Positions 14,087 through 17,587 of a stretch of DNA of 17,587 nt are shown here, one piece after another; position 1 is the first letter of the stretch; each line of letters begins with the position of its first letter. The notes under the pieces were generated by a model. The model worked only from the letters and a program-made list of their open reading frames with translations, made no database searches and was not told the origin of the DNA. This DNA comes from Plastoroseomonas sp036499545 (GTDB lineage: Bacteria; Pseudomonadota; Alphaproteobacteria; Acetobacterales; Acetobacteraceae), in contig DASYDR010000299.1 in the NCBI GenBank assembly GCA_036499545.1, positions 1 through 17,587 on the forward strand. Direction: 5' to 3'. Made by a program: the position numbers and the translations under genes.

Positions 14087-15426
14087 GCGGCGCGCTGGTG
14101 CCGGCCGGGATGCCCGGCGCGGTGGTGGCGGGCGGGCTTGGCCCGCGGCCGCGCACCCGGGGCCTGGTCCTGTTCGGGCTGACGGCCATCACGATCTTCG
14201 TCGGCGGCTTCGTCGCCTGGTCGGTGATGGCGCCGCTGTCGGAAGCGGCGATCGCGCCTGGACAGATCAAGGTGGAAGGCCAGCGCCGCACCATCCAGCA
14301 TCTGGAAGGCGGCATCGTGCGGGAAATCCTGGCCCGCGATGGCGATGTGGTGCACCGGGGCCAGCCGCTCCTGCGGCTGGATGACGTGCAATCGGGCTCC
14401 ACCCTCGAATCGCTGCGCGGCCAGTACTGGGCCTATCTGGCCCAGGTGGCGCGGCTGAACGCGGAGCTGGGGCGGGCCGAGACGATCGCCTACCCCGAGG
14501 TGCTGCGCACCGCCGAAGGCGCGCGCGCGGCGGAAGCGATGACCAACCAGCAGACGCTGTTCGAGGCACGGCGGGCGGCGCTGGTCGCCCAGATCCAGGT
14601 GCAGCAGGCGCGGATCGACCAGCAGCAGGCGGTGATCAACGGGGCAGAAGGCCAGATCCGTGCCTCCACCATCCAGCTCGGCCTGATCCGGCGGGAGGAG
14701 GAGATCACGCGCGGCCTGGTGCAGCAGGGGCTGCAGCGCCTGCCGCAGCTGCTGGCGCTGCAGCGTAACGCGGCGGCGCTGGAAGGCACCGGCATCGATC
14801 TGCGTGGCCAGATCGAGCGGGCGCGGGCCGGCATCGCCGAGGCGCGCAACACGATGCGCCAGATCGAGGACACCCGGCTGCAGGATGCCGGGACCGAGAT
14901 GCGGGACCTGGCGCCGCGCCTGGCCGATGTCGAGGAGCGGATGCGGGCGGCCGAGGACGTCTCGAGCCGGCGGGAGATCCTGGCGCCGGAAGACGGCACC
15001 ATCATGGGGTCCCGCTTCTTCACCATCGGTGCCGTCGTCCGCGCCGGCGACCCGGTGATGGAACTGGTGCCGGCCCAGGACCGGCTGGTGGCCGAGGTGA
15101 ACGTCGCGCCAAGCGACATCGACGTGGTGCATGTCGGCCTGCTGGCGGAGGTGCGGCTGCCGGCCTTCAAGCAGCGGCTGGTGCCCTATCTGCATGGCCA
15201 TGTGATCTTCGTGGCCAACGACGTGACCTATGACGAGCGGAGCCGCACCTCCTATTACCGCGCCCAGATCAGTATCGATCGCGCGCAGCTCGATCGGCTG
15301 GAGAATGTCACCCTGGTGCCGGGCATGCCGGTCGAGACCATGGTCCAGACCGGGTCGCGTTCCTTCCTGCGCTACATGATCCAGCCGATCCTGGACAGCT
15401 TCCACCGGGCCTTCCGGGAGCAATAG
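14083..15426 (+). CDS. Type I secretion membrane-fusion protein (HlyD/PrtE family)
   Basis: A 447-residue periplasmic adaptor starting at GTG 14083, which overlaps the ABC gene stop (GTGA), with GGAG upstream. Layout: a short cytoplasmic N-terminus, one inner-membrane helix at about 28-50 and a lipoyl-like half-motif IQHLEGGIVREILARDGDVV (about 71-90). A long alpha-helical hairpin and coiled coil follow (about 105-290; Q/A/R-rich), then a beta-barrel with AEVNVAPSDIDVVHVGLLAE and the family-typical C-terminal LVPGMPVETMVQTGSRSFLRYMIQPI. It bridges the ABC transporter to an outer-membrane TolC-type channel. With the upstream gene it forms a two-gene operon that ends at a GC hairpin. Confidence 0.95.
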   Translation: MSGALVPAGMPGAVVAGGLGPRPRTRGLVLFGLTAITIFVGGFVAWSVMAPLSEAAIAPGQIKVEGQRRTIQHLEGGIVREILARDGDVVHRGQPLLRLDDVQSGSTLESLRGQYWAYLAQVARLNAELGRAETIAYPEVLRTAEGARAAEAMTNQQTLFEARRAALVAQIQVQQARIDQQQAVINGAEGQIRASTIQLGLIRREEEITRGLVQQGLQRLPQLLALQRNAAALEGTGIDLRGQIERARAGIAEARNTMRQIEDTRLQDAGTEMRDLAPRLADVEERMRAAEDVSSRREILAPEDGTIMGSRFFTIGAVVRAGDPVMELVPAQDRLVAEVNVAPSDIDVVHVGLLAEVRLPAFKQRLVPYLHGHVIFVANDVTYDERSRTSYYRAQISIDRAQLDRLENVTLVPGMPVETMVQTGSRSFLRYMIQPILDSFHRAFREQ

Positions 15427-15448
15427 ACCCGCGGCCACAAGGGCGCCC

Positions 15449-15478
15449 GCCCCGGGGGGATGTCGCGTCCCCCGGGGC
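15449..15478. terminator. Shared hairpin between convergent genes
   Basis: Perfect 10-bp stem GCCCCGGGGG / CCCCCGGGGC with a 10-nt loop, in the 59-nt gap between the stops of the HlyD-type gene (plus) and the GntR gene (minus). It is symmetric, so it can act for both directions. It lacks a T-run. Confidence 0.65.
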
Positions 15479-15485
15479 CAATCGC

Positions 15486-16220
15486 CTAGAAACTTCCCGT
15501 GAAGCTATACCGCGACCCTGGGTGCCAGAGATTGGCCACGGTCGCCACCTGGCCGAAGGACCAGGTGCGGCGATGCAGCACCAGGCAGGGCGTGCCGGCT
15601 TCCATGGCGAGCTGCCCGCGCAGCGTGGCGTCCGGCATCAGCGCTTCGACCCGGAATTCCACCTTCTGGATCGGCGCCGTCGCGGTCAGGTACTCGTTCG
15701 GCGTGGTGCGGGTGAAATCCTGCGTCATGTAGTCGGGGAACAGCTTCGGGTTGACGTGGCGGTCCTCGATCTGCACCGGCGCGCCGTTCTCGCGGTGCAG
15801 GATGACCGAATGGAACAGGCGCGTGCGCCGCGCGATATCGAATTCGCCGGCGGTCGCGGCATCGGCCTGCACCGGCTGCATGCGCAGCACCGTCGCGGAA
15901 TGCGCATTGCCGCGCGCCGTGATCTCCGCCGCGATGTTGCGGATCTCGACGACGGTCGATTGATATTTGCGCTGCGCGACGAAGGTGCCGAGGCCCTGGA
16001 CGCGGTGCAGCACCTGCTCCGCCGTCAGCTCCCGCAGCGCCCGGTTCACGGTCATGCGGGAGACGGAGAACTGCCGCGTCATCTCCTCCTCCGAGGAGAT
16101 CATGGCCCCTTCGCGCCAGCCTCCGCTTTGGATACGGTCCAGCACATAGTCCTTGATCTGCTGGTAGGCCGGCCGGGCCGTCACCGCGCCATTCGCGGCC
16201 GGGGCCTTGCGGATGCTCAT
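15486..16220 (-). CDS. HutC-type GntR-family transcriptional repressor
   Basis: A 244-residue regulator. The N-terminal winged helix-turn-helix (about 17-82) reads PAYQQIKDYVLDRIQSG, then FSVSRMTVNRALRELTAEQV and the wing LHRVQGLGTFVA. A UTRA ligand domain (about 95-240) follows, with HutC-like features: VEIRNIAAEI, VQIEDRHVN, the DF-R-TPNEYLT stretch and a closing WHPGSRYSFTGSF. It is close to HutC, the urocanate-responsive repressor of histidine utilisation, but no hut genes are in the window, so I give no symbol. Its true ligand may be another imidazole or unrelated compound. ATG 16220 has only a weak ribosome-binding site. Two TGTA-N2-TACA-like palindromes in the divergent upstream region suggest that it represses itself and the monooxygenase gene. 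Confidence 0.9.
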   Translation of the reverse strand: MSIRKAPAANGAVTARPAYQQIKDYVLDRIQSGGWREGAMISSEEEMTRQFSVSRMTVNRALRELTAEQVLHRVQGLGTFVAQRKYQSTVVEIRNIAAEITARGNAHSATVLRMQPVQADAATAGEFDIARRTRLFHSVILHRENGAPVQIEDRHVNPKLFPDYMTQDFTRTTPNEYLTATAPIQKVEFRVEALMPDATLRGQLAMEAGTPCLVLHRRTWSFGQVATVANLWHPGSRYSFTGSF

Positions 16221-16284
16221 GGCAGGGGGCGGTGATGCGGCACCGGGCTTTCCTCGCGGGACTCGCCGGCATGGCGGCGCCTGT

Positions 16285-16298
16285 CCTGTCTATACAGG
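16285..16298. promoter_or_regulatory. HutC-type operator, gntR-proximal
   Basis: CCTGTCTATACAGG: a 14-bp palindrome with one mismatched pair, matching TGTA-N2-TACA at 7 of 8 defined bases. It lies 65 nt upstream of the repressor start. On the minus strand it contains TATAGA, a possible -10 box, so binding there would block the repressor's own promoter. Confidence 0.65.
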
Positions 16299-16412
16299 GT
16301 GCGGCGGCGGCCCCGGCAACCGGAATCTGCCGCCGGGCGACGGCCCGGCAGGAAGGTGGGGGCCGGATCCGCCGGGCGCGATATCCAGGCTAGGCAGGAC
16401 CGGCGGAGCGGC

Positions 16413-16434
16413 GCAGGCTGTATATACATCCTGC
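16413..16434. promoter_or_regulatory. HutC-type operator, monooxygenase-proximal
   Basis: A 22-bp palindrome with only one mismatched pair: arms GCAGG / CCTGC around the exact core TGTATATACA (16419-16428). The core is a perfect TGTA-N2-TACA, the motif known for Pseudomonas HutC. It ends 27 nt before the start of the monooxygenase gene, at the place of a -10 box. Confidence 0.75.
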
Positions 16435-16461
16435 CCGATCGCAGGAATGCCTGGGGGTGTG

Positions 16462-17587
16462 ATGAACGGCGGCGACCGGCAGATCCATTTGTCCTTTTCG
16501 TGCCACCTGACCGGGGCGCATCCGGCCGGCTGGCTGCATCCCAGCACCCAGGTCGATGCCGATGTCGATATCGGCGCCTACAAGCGCATGGCGCGCGTGG
16601 CGGAGCAGGGGCTGTTCGACCTGTTCTTCATCGCCGATACCCCGGCGCTGCGGGTCGAGAACCTGGATGTCTGGTCGCGCTACCCGCTCTTCACCAACGT
16701 GCTGGAGCCGCTGACCTGCCTGTCCGCGCTGGCCGGCGCCACCGAGCATATCGGCCTCGGCGGTACCGCGACGACCAGCTTCTACGAGCCCTACAATGTC
16801 GCGCGGCTCTTCGCCTCGCTCGATCATATCAGCGGCGGACGCGCGGCCTGGAACGTGGTGACCAGCGCCAACAATTATGCCGCGCGCAATTTCGGCCATG
16901 CCGTGCTGCCGCCGCATGCGGAACGCTATGCGCGGGCGCGGGAATTCGTGCAGGTCGTGCTGAAGCTGTGGAACACCTGGGATGACGATGCCTTCGTCCA
17001 TGACCGGACGGATGCGCGCTTCTACGACCCGGCCAGGCTGCATCCGATCCACCATGAAGGCGCGCATTTCAAGCTGGATGGTGGGCTGAACATCGGCCGT
17101 ACGCCGCAGGGACAGCCGGTCGTCATCCAGGCCGGCGCCTCCGATGCCGGCAAGGAACTGGCGGCGGAAACCGCGGAAGTCGTCTTCGGCTCCGCCACCA
17201 GCCTCGAGAAGGGCATCGCCTATTACCGCGACCTGAAGGGCCGCATGGCGCGATACGGGCGATCGCCGGAAGAGCTGAAGATCCTGGCCGGCATTTCCGT
17301 CACCGTGGGCGAGAGCGAGCAGGAAGCGCTCGACAAGGTCGAGACCCTGAAGGCGCTGATGCACCCCGCGGTCGCGCGCATGCGCCTCGGCATGGATCTG
17401 GAGACCGACCTCTCCGACCTGCCGTATGACGAGCCGATCCCGGTGGACCGCATCCCGAAATCGGCCAATCTGCACACCGCCTACTTCAATGAGATCGCGC
17501 GCATGATCCGGGAGGAGAAGCTGACCCTCCGCCAGATCGCGCAGCGCTATGAACGCGGCAGTTCCGCCGCGCGCGGCACGCCGAAGC
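16462..17587 (+). CDS. Flavin-dependent monooxygenase, NtaA/SnaA/DszA (LLM class) family, 3' end cut by window
   Basis: ATG 16462 opens a frame that runs to the window edge, giving 375 residues of a family normally about 440-460 long. Family marks are plain: FDLFFIADTPAL (about residue 53), LEPLTCLSALAGATEHIGLG, TSFYEPYNVARLFASLDHIS, GGRAAWNVVTSANNYAARNFG, ERYARAREFVQVVLKLWNTW, then HFKLDGGLNIGRTPQGQPVV and IQAGASDAGKELAAETAEVVF. These enzymes use reduced flavin from a separate reductase and O2 to attack sulfones, nitrilotriacetate or similar small compounds; the substrate here is unknown. GGGGG lies about 5 nt upstream of the start. It is divergent from the HutC-type repressor, with an operator overlapping its promoter region, so induction by the repressor's ligand is likely. 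Confidence 0.93.
   Translation, partial: MNGGDRQIHLSFSCHLTGAHPAGWLHPSTQVDADVDIGAYKRMARVAEQGLFDLFFIADTPALRVENLDVWSRYPLFTNVLEPLTCLSALAGATEHIGLGGTATTSFYEPYNVARLFASLDHISGGRAAWNVVTSANNYAARNFGHAVLPPHAERYARAREFVQVVLKLWNTWDDDAFVHDRTDARFYDPARLHPIHHEGAHFKLDGGLNIGRTPQGQPVVIQAGASDAGKELAAETAEVVFGSATSLEKGIAYYRDLKGRMARYGRSPEELKILAGISVTVGESEQEALDKVETLKALMHPAVARMRLGMDLETDLSDLPYDEPIPVDRIPKSANLHTAYFNEIARMIREEKLTLRQIAQRYERGSSAARGTPK

Noticed and set aside
13786..15438. 550-codon minus-strand open frame opposite the HlyD-type gene
   Set aside because: Antisense shadow with biased composition; the plus-strand protein is clearly real.

Overview
This is a GC-rich window whose coding frames end mostly in G or C. It is most likely from an alphaproteobacterium, plausibly an Acetobacteraceae/Roseomonas-type genome. 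That is an inference from base composition, protein style and a perfect alphaproteobacterial general-stress promoter (GGAAC-N16-CGTT at 4071-4095). No tRNA, rRNA, CRISPR array, transposase or integrase was seen.

Left part (1-4800). The 5' part of an MFS transporter gene (minus strand) lies downstream of a TetR-family regulator (minus strand). The regulator is divergent from a thiolase (plus strand), and an AT-rich imperfect dyad between them is a candidate operator. Next on the plus strand is a PPC/DUF296 protein, whose stop codon abuts a four-copy array of 60-bp hairpin-forming tandem repeats. A stress-type short-chain dehydrogenase follows, then two small KGG-motif (YciG/GsiB-like) stress proteins. 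The first KGG gene carries the sigma-EcfG-type promoter.

Middle part (4798-11970, all minus strand). This is a compact type VI secretion spike module. In transcription order it holds VgrG, a one-helix membrane protein, a DUF2169 adaptor fused to a long pentapeptide-repeat domain, a second free pentapeptide-repeat protein, a DUF3540 protein and a PAAR-like DUF4150 tip. Two junctions are ATGA overlaps, so this reads as one translationally coupled operon. No T6SS core gene (baseplate, sheath, ClpV, membrane complex) and no recognisable toxin domain are present, so it looks like an auxiliary vgrG island whose cargo is unknown.

Right part (12326-17587). A divergent two-gene operon encodes a type I secretion ABC transporter (PrtD/HlyB type, no C39 peptidase domain) and its HlyD/PrtE membrane-fusion partner. 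It ends at a strong GC hairpin shared with a convergent HutC-type GntR-family repressor gene. That repressor is divergent from a DszA/NtaA-type flavin monooxygenase gene that runs off the window. The intergenic region between them has two palindromes matching the HutC-type operator TGTA-N2-TACA, one nearer each gene. This suggests autoregulation and control of the monooxygenase by this repressor, with no hut genes in view.
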